Origin: Prorocentrum cordatum
Taxonomy: Eukaryota > Sar > Dinophyceae > Prorocentrales > Prorocentraceae
Assembly: GCA_963575745.1 (NCBI GenBank)
Contig: CAUYUJ010020615.1
Coordinates: 336,736 to 400,735, forward strand
Length of the DNA: 64,000 bases
Reading direction: 5' to 3'
Shown: one piece after another, positions 10,906-20,909 of the stretch
How positions within the stretch are numbered: the stretch's first letter is position 1
Layout: every line of letters begins with the position of its first letter
Translations under genes and position numbers: made by a program
Notes under the pieces: generated by a model
Databases searched by the model: none
The model's input: only the letters and a program-made list of their open reading frames with translations
What the model was told of the DNA's origin: nothing

Positions 10906-11454
10906 ATGCCATCGCAATTCCTCGCTTTCCTGGCGCGCATGCCATATTGCATGCCAGCGGCTGCCATCGGGACCTCCGTGACCGCGCCCGTGCCACAGAC
11001 GGGCAAGGCGAACGCCCAGCCCAAGCAATCCGCCCTCGACCACGGCGACTTGAATCGCATGCTCACTTCCTTGCGGTACCAGGCCAGCGACAAAGCTGTG
11101 GACCAGGACTAGAAGAAGGCCGCCAAGTTAGTCCAGGAGAAGTGGAACGCTCTTATTAACCAAGAAGATCAGAGACGGTGTCTGAAGATGTGGGAGGAGA
11201 ACGGCCGCGGTAAAACTTGTTTGGGGTGGTGTGTGTGTGTGTGTCTGCGTGTGTGTGTGTGTGCGTGTGCGTGTGTGGGGGGTGGGGGGGAGCTCGCTGT
11301 GTACTTCGAGCAGTCTGTTGATAGCCATCAAGAGGATGAGTTTTCAAGCAGGGGCAAGTATCTCATCCCCGCGCAGATCCTCAAAGAGAAGGGCTACGCA
11401 TTCATGGATTTTTGGCTCAAGCGATTGCATTTGCCTAGCTACCCCCCTTGCTAG
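10906..11454 (+). pseudogene. Coding-like segment with one in-frame stop and a GT microsatellite
   Basis: Reading from the ATG at 10906, the frame gives MPSQFLAFLARMPYCMPAAA and later LNRMLTSLRYQASDKAVDQD. It stops at TAG 11110-11112 and continues sensibly (KKAAKLVQEKWNALINQEDQ). It then crosses a (GT)n tract at about 11228-11280 read as Cys/Val, and ends with a compact charged stretch (GKYLIPAQILKEKGYAFMDF) at 11454. The same frame on both sides of the GT tract suggests either an in-frame expansion or a short intron there. Function unknown. It lies 6 nt upstream of the next ORF, hinting that both belong to one element. Confidence 0.4.
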
Positions 11455-11460
11455 GTATAG

Positions 11461-12174
11461 ATGAGCGCCAACGCTGCTGATGGCCCCTCCCTTGTGGCGG
11501 CGGCTGTGCAGGCGGCGATCCGGGAGGGCGCCCCGAGGCGCACTGTTGCTGCTGTGGCTGCGGCGGTTGCCGGCGCTGTGATGTCTGCGACTGCTCGGCC
11601 CTCCGTGCCAACGACTATGCACAAGGAGCGCGCTCAGGATGCACAGGGCAAAGCTGAAGACCCCGACGATCCTGTACAATTGTTGGAGAAACTTCGCGCT
11701 GTACGCCGTGCCCAACGACTCCGCAAGAAGGAGAAGCGCAGGACAGCCAAGCAGGTGGCTCAAGATGGCCCAGCCTCTCCTATTCTTCCTGATGGCCTTC
11801 AGCCTCTCGTTGAAGCCATTCCACCTCCAGCAGGCGCAGCCGGCCCAAGCGCAGACCTCGGGGGAAGTCTTGCTGCAGAGCCCGCTCCGGCACTTGCTCT
11901 ACGTTCAGGCGCTGATTCACCCTCGCAGTCTGAAGGTGCCCTCAATTCCCGGCACCAGCTTCCCGAATCTATTGCTGGGAGTGCAATTGGCGCCAGTTCT
12001 TGCCACGCACTGGGGCGAGAACCATCAGGGCCACCTGCACGTGCCAAAGATCCTGCACGATCTAGCGCACACCAACAGGGAGCTTCGTCAGGGAAGCCTT
12101 CCTTTGGACGTGTTGAGGGCAATGCTGGACCCAAATCTGGCCGGCCTCAGCCTTACCTGGGACGGAAGAAGTAG
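11461..12174 (+). CDS. Unknown 237-residue protein with basic central region
   Basis: A clean ORF whose ATG follows the preceding stop by 6 nt. The N-terminus is an alanine-rich amphipathic stretch (VAAAVQAAIREGAPRRTVAA). Residues about 70-100 are strongly basic and look like a coiled or nucleic-acid-binding helix (LEKLRAVRRAQRLRKKEKRR). The remaining 140 residues are Ser/Pro/Gly-rich and probably disordered. Such a layout fits an ORF1-type or structural protein of a mobile element, but no diagnostic domain is visible. A second frame at 11639-12352 overlaps and looks less natural. Confidence 0.45.
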   Translation: MSANAADGPSLVAAAVQAAIREGAPRRTVAAVAAAVAGAVMSATARPSVPTTMHKERAQDAQGKAEDPDDPVQLLEKLRAVRRAQRLRKKEKRRTAKQVAQDGPASPILPDGLQPLVEAIPPPAGAAGPSADLGGSLAAEPAPALALRSGADSPSQSEGALNSRHQLPESIAGSAIGASSCHALGREPSGPPARAKDPARSSAHQQGASSGKPSFGRVEGNAGPKSGRPQPYLGRKK

Positions 12175-12404
12175 CCTGCCCCTCTTCCGTTCATGCGGCA
12201 GTCCCGACATTGCCGTTTCCATATGTGCTCAGGTATTCCAGTTGGGTGGCTGCATATTTCGAGCAACTCGGCTACGCGTACTTCAAGTTCCTGAGGCAGA
12301 GCAACTTCTGAGGGGCGCCCTTCCTTACCTCTTCGGCTACGTTCCAACGTGAGCCCATCTTAGGCCGCGATTGCTGCACCAGGCCTCTAAGCAGCCTGAC
12401 TCGT

Positions 12405-13955
12405 TTGTTTTTCTTGTGGCTGGGCAGCCCCCAGTCTTTTCCATTTCGCGCATTCATGGATTTCGGCACCCGCAAGGAGGAGGCCGTCGATGTTGCAGTC
12501 GTTCTGCATGAAGAAAATGCGAAAGAATTCGAAACCAAGGAGACGACGCCCCCGTCCACTCATGACACGAATGAGGAGTTGAGAAGATATTTCTTCGTTA
12601 CGGATGAAGGGCATCGGACGTTCTGGAAGCAGATCCAGCCCGCGAAGAGTTCTGGCGGCACAGATGTGGAGAACGGGCGGCACCTCCTGAGCGCGCGCGC
12701 CGACATGGGCGCCCCGTCGGCAATGCCAGCCTCAGCGCCCAGCCCGAATGTGGAGGTCAAGGACGAGGGCCTCGCGATCCCCGATGTGAAGGAGGCGGCA
12801 AAAATTATCATGACCGAAGGGGGGGACTTATCTTCGCTCCTCTCCCCCCGTTCCGCTGCCCCCTGGGACAGAGCTCGCTGGCGCCAGGCGGCAGGTGGGC
12901 GGCGGGCGCGGGGGGGGGGGCTCGGAGCTTTGTTTTTTTCCCCGCCCCGGCCCCCCAGGACTGACGTGGATGCGCTGCAGAAGACCCGGGCGACTCTGCG
13001 CGAGCGCAAGAGCCAGCTCACCGCGAAGAGCCCGGCCGCCAAGGGGGATGGCGAGGGGAGGCTGTGGTCGGACTACGCGACGGAGCTCGAGAGCAGCATC
13101 AATGTCCGGGGTAATTTCGCGGACGATTGCTATTGCCAAATCGCGGTGGCCGAGGGCGCGCAATCCACGGGCGCGAAGGGGTTGCCCGCTCTCCAGAAGA
13201 AGATTGCCCACGCGAAGGAAATGCTGGGGCACCGCCTGACAAGGTCGAAGGCTTGCAAGGGGAAGTATTCCGAGCTGCTCGAGCGCGCGCGAGGCTCTGG
13301 CAGGCCGCGGCCACGCGGGCGCGCTCGAGCGGGGAGGGGGGGCGAGGGCGAGGAGGGAAGGGGGGGCACCCGGAGGACAACGAGATGGACAGCGGGGAGG
13401 GACAGGAGGGCGATTAGATGGACATGTAGGAGGGGCAGGAGGACTGTATACGGGGCAGATGGGAAGGGGCAGGTGGGCTACAAACACATGACCCATGTGC
13501 GCTGCGCTCGCAGAGCTTTCTCGCGCAACCCGGCGAGTTCGCCGCCACTTCCTCCTGGGGAAAAAGCGCGCGTCAACGATTTCGCGCGCCCTCCTGTGCA
13601 GGAGGGCGCACGCACGCATCGATCCTTCATCTTCTTTGTCTTTCGTACTAGCTTTGCGGCTCAAGAGGCGCGCCTTTGTTTTTTCCCGAGGGCCGATGTG
13701 CTCGGCAAGCGCAGGCGCCATCGCGACGCTGCGGATCTTCCTCTTGACAGGAGGTCGAGGGCAAACGAAAGCGCGCGGCTGTCGACCAATGCGCTCACCT
13801 ACGCCCAGGCCCAGTCGCTCTTCGACGACGCCCGCGCGGGGGGCTGTCGAGGGGTGATCGACTTGACCGGCGACCGAGGAGCAGGCGAGGACTCCCTGCG
13901 AGAAGGGCAAGAAAGGCGCCATAACGCGGGCAAGCGCCGGGGGCAATGTATCTAG
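12405..13955 (+). CDS. Unknown protein-like ORF, probably with introns
   Basis: The frame is open for 516 codons but the quality changes along it. Residues about 17-150 look like protein (RAFMDFGTRKEEAVDVAVVL, ELRRYFFVTDEGHRTFWKQI). The stretch at about 12840-12958 is G-rich then T/C-rich and ends CCCCCCAG, like an intron end. Coding quality returns at 12959-13280 (DVDALQKTRATLRERKSQL, KKIAHAKEMLGHRL). From about 13290 to 13690 it is Arg/Gly-rich, and a last plausible piece follows (LTYAQAQSLFDDARAGG). I read it as several exons of one plus-strand gene or element upstream of the 14002 gene. Function not recognised. Confidence 0.4.
   Translation: MFFLWLGSPQSFPFRAFMDFGTRKEEAVDVAVVLHEENAKEFETKETTPPSTHDTNEELRRYFFVTDEGHRTFWKQIQPAKSSGGTDVENGRHLLSARADMGAPSAMPASAPSPNVEVKDEGLAIPDVKEAAKIIMTEGGDLSSLLSPRSAAPWDRARWRQAAGGRRARGGGLGALFFSPPRPPRTDVDALQKTRATLRERKSQLTAKSPAAKGDGEGRLWSDYATELESSINVRGNFADDCYCQIAVAEGAQSTGAKGLPALQKKIAHAKEMLGHRLTRSKACKGKYSELLERARGSGRPRPRGRARAGRGGEGEEGRGGTRRTTRWTAGRDRRAIRWTCRRGRRTVYGADGKGQVGYKHMTHVRCARRAFSRNPASSPPLPPGEKARVNDFARPPVQEGARTHRSFIFFVFRTSFAAQEARLCFFPRADVLGKRRRHRDAADLPLDRRSRANESARLSTNALTYAQAQSLFDDARAGGCRGVIDLTGDRGAGEDSLREGQERRHNAGKRRGQCI
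13586..13609. repeat. 24-bp perfect-arm palindrome
   Basis: Eleven-base arms GCGCCCTCCTG and CAGGAGGGCGC flank a central TG, giving a near-perfect palindrome. Shorter versions of the same CCTGYGCAGGAGG phrase occur near 10677 and 15590. It may be an intron-associated repeat. Confidence 0.7.
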
Positions 13956-14001
13956 GAAGCTGCAGAGGCGACTGCTTCGAGGGAGTTGGTGGCCCAGGCC
14001 A

Positions 14002-15611
14002 TTGTTCGCGGAGGTCCGCTGTTGGAGCAAGAGGCGAAGCCGCGAGCAGAAGGAACGGGTCGCTTTCGGCCTGCCGCGCGAATATTTTGCCCAATTAGCG
14101 CACTACGGCTCGTTGGAGAAACTGGAGAGCACCAGCGGCCTGGATGAAGTGGGGAAAAAGCACGCGCAACGCTGCCTCTCGGAAATGCAAGTCGATTCGA
14201 TGACTCCTGCAAGTCTGTGGGCCGACGGCGCCCCGTGCCAGTGGGGCCGCGATCAGACAGTAGAGCTGGCGCGTTCAAATTTGCCAGGGCTGCCGAATAC
14301 GATGGAGGAGCACAAGCTGCGCCTGCCCGTCACTGGGTTGATGAAGGCTTCCATGAGCACGAACACGTGGCATGACATTTTCGAAGTGATTGCTTGGAGT
14401 TTTCGGCCCATGGCTACACGTGCATACCCCGCCGCCCGCCACGACGGCAAAGCTCGGTTAAAGTCTGACTTCCACAGGGCCAAGAAGGCATCGGCAGATC
14501 TAGGGTACAGGTCTGCGCCGGCGCAGGTGCGCGCAGACTGGGGATGCTGGAAAAATGTGTTCAGTTTCCCGCAATACAACGAGAAGGCGGGGTGCTGCTG
14601 GAGGTGCCACGTGACGCCGCAGCAGGCCCCTCCTCCTCGCCCTCCCCCTCGCCATCCTCCTCGTGCTCCTCTTCGTCCTACGCGCCCCGTTCCCCTCTCG
14701 TCTCGCCCGCGCAGGTCTTCCAGCCAGAGCGCATCTGCAGCGCGGCGCCGTGGCGGAGTCATAGGCGCACGAAGGCGCAACTGATCCAGCACCTAAAGGA
14801 ACGTGATGTCACAAGATCGCCGATGATGTCAATCCCTTGGGTTGACCAATCGGTCTGGAGACTCGAGTGGCCACGCGCAGTTGATCTGGGCGTCGCAGCA
14901 TATTGGCTGGGGCAAATGTTTTTTCAGACTGATACAACTAAAAAATTCAGTGGCTCCACTTACGACGCTCAGTGCAAAGAGTTGCGGGGTCGCCTGAGTA
15001 CTTGGTACGAACGGAACCCACAGGCGGATCGCACTCACTCCTTGACCATGAAGACCATCAAGCACAAGAAGGTAGTGCGGCTTTCAGGGCAGGCTGCCGT
15101 TATCAGGCACATGATAACCTGTGGGCAAGCACTCGCCGACGAGCTCTGCGACCCGAGGGTCACGGAAGAGGCCGCGGTGGGAAATGCGATGTTTCATTTG
15201 TCTCAGCGATATCTCTGCTTGAGAAGGGGTAGCCTGAAGGGAGACATTCTGAATGACCAGTCGGTCAAGTTCAGCTTGCAGTACACCGCCTTGCGCGGCA
15301 TGCGCCCGAAAGTGTTTCACATCATACCGAAGCTTCATCAATTGCCCGAGATTGGCCTGGAAGCTTTGCAGGGCCATCAGCCCGAGGCATGCTGGACTTA
15401 CAGAGACGAGGACTTCGGAGGCACGGGCGCTCGCTTCGCCAAGCGTCGTGGCAGCGTGCTCACGCCCAAGGGCTTCAGCGTCGCATGTCCAGATTTTTCG
15501 CGCAGACTTTCGTTAGGATCTTGTGATGGCATCGGCGCGATTCGAAAAAGAGGTCGTCCTCTCCGCCCCCCCTCCCCCTCAAATCCCCATCCTGTGCAGG
15601 AGGGGCAGTGA
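14002..15611 (+). CDS. Transposase-like protein of a dinoflagellate-type repeat family, one GC-AG intron
   Basis: The first part (14002-14625) contains FGLPREYFAQL, a WADGAP motif (Asp at residue 75), TWHDIFEVIAWSFRP, RHDGK and a CWRC pair. The frame then enters a C/T-rich stretch. Removing 14626-14714, which begins GC and ends AG (89 nt), restores one frame into 14715-15611. That part carries a VDLGV motif, long helical segments and WTYRDEDFGG. The spliced product would be about 506 residues. The three acidic motifs (DGAP, VDLG, RDEDF) resemble the layout of a D-D-E nuclease, so a transposase role is inferred, not shown. I recall similar proteins as highly multicopy in dinoflagellates. Upstream exons may exist, so the ATG at 14002 is only the first in frame. 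Confidence 0.55.
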
Positions 15612-15756
15612 CCCCCCCCCCTGTCTCCAGTCGCTCTCTCCGCCCTCGCATCTGTCGTCACATCGCCGTCGCGTCTTCCGCCTCAGCCGGTTCTGGCTTC
15701 AAATTGTTTGTTACGCGACCCTCGTCCCATAATTCATCGAATTCAGAATTCATTCG

Positions 15757-16041
15757 ATGATGGCCGTGGACGTTCGCTGCTCGGTCTGCGGCAGCCTGTC
15801 TGTCGACAGCGAGTCCTGGCGTTGGGTGAAACAGCTGGACGGCGGATCGTGGTGGTACGCATGCTGCCAGAACTGCGTCAGCAGGTTCCGCAACACCCTC
15901 ACTCCTCAGGTCCTGTGGTGGAGCGGCGATGTGGTCGAGAAGCAGATCGACGAGCGTCCCGCGATCATGGTGGAGGCTCGCTTCGGCACAAGGGACGGAA
16001 GCCAGGACGCGTACGCGAACCAACGGCGACGCCTTCACTGA
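15757..16041 (+). CDS. Small cysteine-rich protein, 94 residues
   Basis: The ORF starts at an ATG ATG pair. It has an N-terminal CSVCG (Cys 8 and 11) and a second pair in YACCQNC (Cys 37 and 40), a spacing compatible with one zinc site. Tryptophans (SWRWVKQ, SWWYAC) sit between the pairs. It lies 145 nt downstream of the transposase-like gene on the same strand. No named family is recognised. It could be an accessory ORF of the same element or an exon of a larger protein. Confidence 0.4.
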   Translation: MMAVDVRCSVCGSLSVDSESWRWVKQLDGGSWWYACCQNCVSRFRNTLTPQVLWWSGDVVEKQIDERPAIMVEARFGTRDGSQDAYANQRRRLH

Positions 16042-16206
16042 GTGGGCCGCCGCGCGCCGCCCGCGGAACCTAGAGTCGGGAGCCGTGCTCCCCCCTATTG
16101 CGCTCTTTGCGCCCGCTGAGAACAAAAAAAAGCTTGAGGGGGCGACGTCTCCTGTACAGGGGGCGCCGCGGGGAGGACGAGGAAGAGGAGGAAGGAGGAG
16201 GCGAGG

Positions 16207-16426
16207 GGTAACATTATCGGACCAACATGAAATCAACATAAAATCAACATGACATCAGCATAGAGCCAACACAAATTAACATGAATACCATATAGGAACA
16301 GCATCGAGATCGCTGGGCCGCTAAGCAGTTGGCATGGGAAACCTCTGCTTCTAATTAGCGTATGCAGCTAATTAGAGGAGACAGGCCTGCATCCCTTCGT
16401 TAGCGTATGCAGCTCATTAGAGGAGA
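16207..16426. repeat. ATCAACAT run and a 27-bp direct repeat
   Basis: Short words ATCAACAT/AACATGA recur between about 16219 and 16280. The phrase TTAGCGTATGCAGCTMATTA then occurs twice, starting at 16355 and 16400, 45 bp apart, each followed by GAGGAGA. No gene is visible in this segment. Confidence 0.7.
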
Positions 16427-16790
16427 TTGGACCCTCAAGGTACTGTGCCGATGTAAAGGAGGCTGGCTGCTGGTCCCAGCCTCTGGGGGGCTCCTCTTGG
16501 GCCCTCTTTGCGCGTCCTGGTCATCTTGGGGGACCTCTTTGGCCGTCTCAGAGCACTCTTTTTCTTCACATGCGCATCGGCACCGAGAGCGTAGCACTCA
16601 GCATTCAGCCGCTGCAACTATCACGCTCACGTGCTTCAGAGGAAGCTGATGAAGTTCAAAACGACGCTAGACTTCATCTCCCCTCTCCACTGCATCACCC
16701 TAACCCTGTGCGGGCGATAATATCCCCCTCTGGGATGATAAAGTTCGCGGTTCCCACGGGGATAATAAAGGATTTTCCCGGGGAAGGTAA
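16427..16790. other. No recognisable gene
   Basis: Unique-looking sequence with short open frames only. The segment 16720-16790 has several GGGATAATA/GGGATGATAA words next to short CCC/GGG inverted pieces, leading into the GAT tract. Confidence 0.5.
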
Positions 16791-16791
16791 G

Positions 16792-16856
<65 letters not shown>
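16791..16856. repeat. (GAT)n microsatellite
   Basis: About twenty uninterrupted GAT triplets followed by GAGATGACGACGATGATG. It is preceded by GGTAAGT, which resembles a splice donor but has no supported exon. Confidence 0.95.
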
Positions 16857-19800
16857 ATGACGACGATGATGGAGGAGGAGGTTAAACCAGGCGCACGACA
16901 GAAGCCTGACTCGAGCGATCTCGAGGCCCATAGCCCTGCCACACGCTCGTGATTGCGGAAGCTGGTGTGGTGAGACCACCATTGCCATGCTCAGCGTTCT
17001 TGATGCTGTTGCTAATCAACATGATATGATAGCAGCTTCGATCCCCGCAACTTTTCCGTGGATTATCAAGTTCGGCCTCCGCACCTTCCCCACAGATAAA
17101 TCCATGTGGTCGGGGATAAACAAATAGAGGGGGTGAAGGGGTGGGTACTTTATTATCGCCCGTGGTCGGTTACTCCCCACCCTCATCCACCCGGACCTCA
17201 CTCCCACGTCTGCGGCGCGCATAGGGCCAGACAAACGCGGGGCTTCCGCAGCGACGCAGCGTAGGAAAACTTCCGCGTTCCAAAAAAACACGATTACCGC
17301 GTTCTCGAAGTTGCGCGGTGAGCCAAAACAACGTGCACCCATTATATAAGCCGGACGACCCTGACATCTGGCGGCCCGATCTGCTCAATACGTGGGGCAG
17401 CCCACAGAGCTCCCGCCCTGCCTTCCTCTATCCTCCCCCTCCTCCTCCTCCTCCTCCTCCTTCTCCTCCTCTCGAGATCGCTAGTCGGGGAGGCTCAGGG
17501 AGCACAGCCCATGCGCCACAGCCCGCCAGGACACCTCGGCAGCGCGCCGCCGCCGCACCGACCGCGCCGCCTGAGCGGGGGACTGCGGCCGCCTCTGCAC
17601 CGCGCCGCGCCTCGCAAGACCATGCCGGGAGGCCTGAGTTATGAGTACCCCGCCGGCAGGCCTGAGTTATAGATGGCCCCATCAAGACTGAGCGGGCGGG
17701 GGAGGAGGGGGAGGAGGAGGAGGAGGAGGAGGAGGAGGAGGAGGAGCATGAGCATGAGCAGGAGGAGGAGGAGGAAAAGGAGGAGGAGGAGGAGGGGGAG
17801 GATCGGCGCGAGGGGGTCTGCAAAGGAGGCTGCCGCGCAGGACCCAGAGGCGGGGCGGGGCGGCGCTGGGCGGCCAGCCCCGTCCACCGCACCGGGCGCG
17901 AGACCCTCTTCCGCCTCCTCTTCTGCCTCCTCCTCCTCCTCCTTCTCCTCCTCCCCCCCTCCTCCTACTGTGAATTGCACTCCATACAATGTATGTTTTG
18001 AGGGTTATGACAGAATGTTATTAGATGCTTTCCCATCTCGAGGCCCCCTTGAGGCCCAGTGGCAGCACATAGCAAGCAGCAGAGATTTACGGCACGTTTG
18101 ACCATTGCCGTTTGAGCTCGAGAGGCCTCTCGACTGACCGAAAAGGTTACCATCACCACCCCCCGCATGCAGAGCAGTGTGGAGGAAGGTGTCTGAGAAG
18201 AAGTTGGCAGAGATTCGGACTTCGATTCGGAGGCGCTCGGAGACTTCGACTGCTTCGACGAGTTCACACCTGATCCCCCTCCTCCTCCCCCTGGCAAGCC
18301 ATCCCCATGCGTGGCGTCGTCCTCGGCTTTGGAATCCCCATCCGTGACACTGGGGATCGAAAGCCGCCTCTGCGGGTGCGGGTAGCATTGGCCTGGCGCG
18401 CGGCTCCAGCTGGCAGGGCGCCAGGCTTTCCAAAAGGGAGAGCGAGGACGGCGAGGATGAGGAAGAGGAGGGCGATCGGGAAACCCGTTGCCCATTGGTG
18501 GCAAACCCGTTGCCCATTGGTGACAACACTATTCCACCATCACTCGGTGACCGCGGCGTCGCGGCAAAGATCTTCCTGGACCACATGGTCCGGCGTGAGA
18601 GAGCGCTGACCTGTGGGTGTCCTGTCGGACGGTGCCTGCAAGATCAGCATGGCTAGGCCGAGTTCTGTACCAAAGACATTCGGTTGAGTACGCACTACTC
18701 ATGCTGAAACTCGGCTACGCACTACACTTGCTTTACACGGCCAACGCCCAGGAAAGCGTGCGCCTCAAGCAGCTAGCACGGATGCGTGGCCCAGCAGACC
18801 CTGACGAGCACGAGCCCAGCATTGTCAAAAAGGTGTCGACTCTCCGCCCTCGCCGTGCGGCCGCTGGCCATATCGAAGAAACGTCTCCTCCCCTCTCCCC
18901 CTCCCCAGACCTCCAACGCCGTGAGCTCTTGCCGACGCGCGCAGCCCTGGGGCTACCGGCCCCCCCTCTTCGGGAGCGGCCCTGGCGCCGCGGGCCGCGG
19001 TGCGGTGGGCCCGAGGCTGGAGGGCGGCCCCCGGACGCCGAGATCGTCAGCGGGGGGGGGGGCGGGGGACGGAGGAGGAGGACGGCGTCGGGGGCCCCCG
19101 GGGAGGAGGGGGGAGGAGGCGCCAGGCGCCCGTGGCCCATCGCCGCGCCCCGACAGCTCCAGCGGCGGCCGTCCCTGGTTCCAGGCCCGCGCAGGCTGTC
19201 GAGCGACTTGCCATTCTGGATACACGGAACGGTGGATGTACAATCAAAACGTGTATCAAGGACGGGGGGAAGGACGCCAGGCCCTTGGAGGCCGAAGTTG
19301 AGATTTTGGGGGCGGCGGGCGACCAGTGAAAACGGCAAAGGACGGGCCGCAGAGGCAAGGACACAAGGGTACCCTAGATAAAGGCGCGCGTCATCACTGG
19401 GCACGTTGACTGTATGTATCCCATCTTGCAAGTCAACGACATGCGTCAGCCGACGGTGCTCAGGAGACGAGCGTGCCGGGAGCAGAGCACGAACCAGCCA
19501 GCAGAGGGCGAACCCAAGCAGGGCAGCGCGAGGTAAAAAATCGCGGCCATCACATGAAAATACAGGCAACGTAACTCGGCGTGTGCAGCGCCCATAGTAG
19601 TAACAGGAGAGGAAGATCGAGAACTGGAAGGATGAAGAGGTCAAAGGAAAAGATGAGCGGGTGAGGGGAACACTGGCTTTCAACTCGCATCAGACTGCAA
19701 AAGGAAACCATGGCTTGCATATTCGCTTTTACGGTCATGTCTCGCTAAAGACCTGCAGCCACACAGGCGAAGCGGCCGCGTAGCCGCGTTTCGACACATG

Positions 19801-19907
19801 GGCGAGGAATGGACGGAGCGAGGAAAGAGGACGGGTGGAGGACAACGAGAGATGAGGATCAGGAACCAACCTATTGATCGCAAGGGACGTTGACAAACTT
19901 GAGGTAA
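16857..19907. other. No recognised gene; CTC and GGA arrays
   Basis: CCTCCTCC clusters lie at about 17430-17470 and 17905-17970, and a GGAGGAGGA purine array at about 17698-17800. A frame at 18617-18860 (SVEYALLMLKLGYALHLLYT) and one at 17960-18101 (RMLLDAFPSRGPLEAQWQHI) look mildly protein-like and could be isolated exons. Their ends are not defined. From 18860 to 19907 the frames on both strands are composition-driven. I cannot support a gene. Confidence 0.45.
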
Positions 19908-20909
19908 CTAAGTGGGCTTCGGGAAAGGGGCCCGAGACTTACCGACGAAGACCACAGGCTTGAAGTGTTCGGGGACGTGATCCGTCGTGATAAAGCTGTG
20001 TTGGTAACGGTCTACGTTCGCCTGAAACCCCTGAACACAAGACCACGTTACCGTACAAAGCTTTCTGCACCGGATAGGCCACTTTGTGAAGCCGTTGAAA
20101 GCACTGCTGAAGTTTATGGCGAGCTCCTCGCTGATCAAATTCACGAAAGCGTACCCCTTGCTCTGGTGGGTCTTGAAATCTATTGGCACATAAACAAAAT
20201 CGTACGCTCCTTCGAACCCTTCCCCGTTCATCGCATTGATGAACTCATCGCGTGTGACACCACAGGGTATATTTCTCAGAAGCAGCGTGGTGCAGCGCTT
20301 GTTATCAGTCGCTAAGGGTTGGATGTCAGGATCAGGCCCCTGCCCTGGAGAGGAAAGGGCGCGGCCGAACGCGCCCGTCGCCTGTGGGCACCCGGGAGCG
20401 AACACCGCAGCATTACTACCCATAGGTGTAAAGCTTCCGGCCTTGCTGCTCAGAGGCGTTCGCGCGATGGGTGAGACCAATGCCTGACAACTCTGCTTGC
20501 CAGCTGGCAGACTCTCGCCCACCTTGCTTGTAAGGTCGGCATGGACAAGCGGAGTATGAGACGACTGCCAACACGAGTAGTGGTCGATCGAGCAGCAGCT
20601 GAGTACATCATCCTCGGGCTCCTCGTGTACGACGGCCGGGTCCTTCAGAATGATGAGACTGAGGCTGCGATTGGCGTCGCTGCGCGTCTTCGTGTGTTCG
20701 AGCCTGGAACCATCAGAACCATCCTTGTTTAAAATGCTATGGTCCTTGTCCTTGCCGCGGATGGGAGGGCATGACTGAACTCGACGCGTGCCACAGCCAG
20801 AGGCTGCAAATGACTCGTCAATGGAGCTCTCGAACTCGAAGAATGTGTTTCTGATGATCACGCGGACGTCCGCCATGACCAATCTGGGAGACCGCACGCG
20901 TTCGGACAC
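19908..20909 (-). CDS. Mei2-like RNA-binding protein
   Basis: A clean 333-codon ORF. Residues about 207-322 match the C-terminal RRM of Mei2-type proteins: TTLLLRNIP (RNP2 side), the YDFVYVPIDF block typical of this family, KGYAFVNL (RNP1 side), a conserved AFNGF segment and KPVVFVG at the end. The N-terminus carries VRVIIRNTFFEFESS, a motif I associate with dinoflagellate RRM proteins. Residues 35-200 are Ser/Pro-rich and probably disordered. The likely role is RNA binding in the nucleus or cytoplasm; targets are unknown. Two starts are possible (Met1 at 20909, Met12 at 20876). Just after the RRM the sense strand reads G-GTAAGT (19937-19942), so the last ten codons may be intron and a further exon may lie at lower coordinates. 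Confidence 0.85.
   Translation of the reverse strand: MSERVRSPRLVMADVRVIIRNTFFEFESSIDESFAASGCGTRRVQSCPPIRGKDKDHSILNKDGSDGSRLEHTKTRSDANRSLSLIILKDPAVVHEEPEDDVLSCCSIDHYSCWQSSHTPLVHADLTSKVGESLPAGKQSCQALVSPIARTPLSSKAGSFTPMGSNAAVFAPGCPQATGAFGRALSSPGQGPDPDIQPLATDNKRCTTLLLRNIPCGVTRDEFINAMNGEGFEGAYDFVYVPIDFKTHQSKGYAFVNLISEELAINFSSAFNGFTKWPIRCRKLCTVTWSCVQGFQANVDRYQHSFITTDHVPEHFKPVVFVGKSRAPFPKPT

Noticed and set aside
11408-11421. A second TTTTTGGCTCAAG match to the spliced leader
   Set aside because: Only the last 12 bases match, the 5' half is absent, and the bases are part of a plausible coding frame (FMDFWLK).
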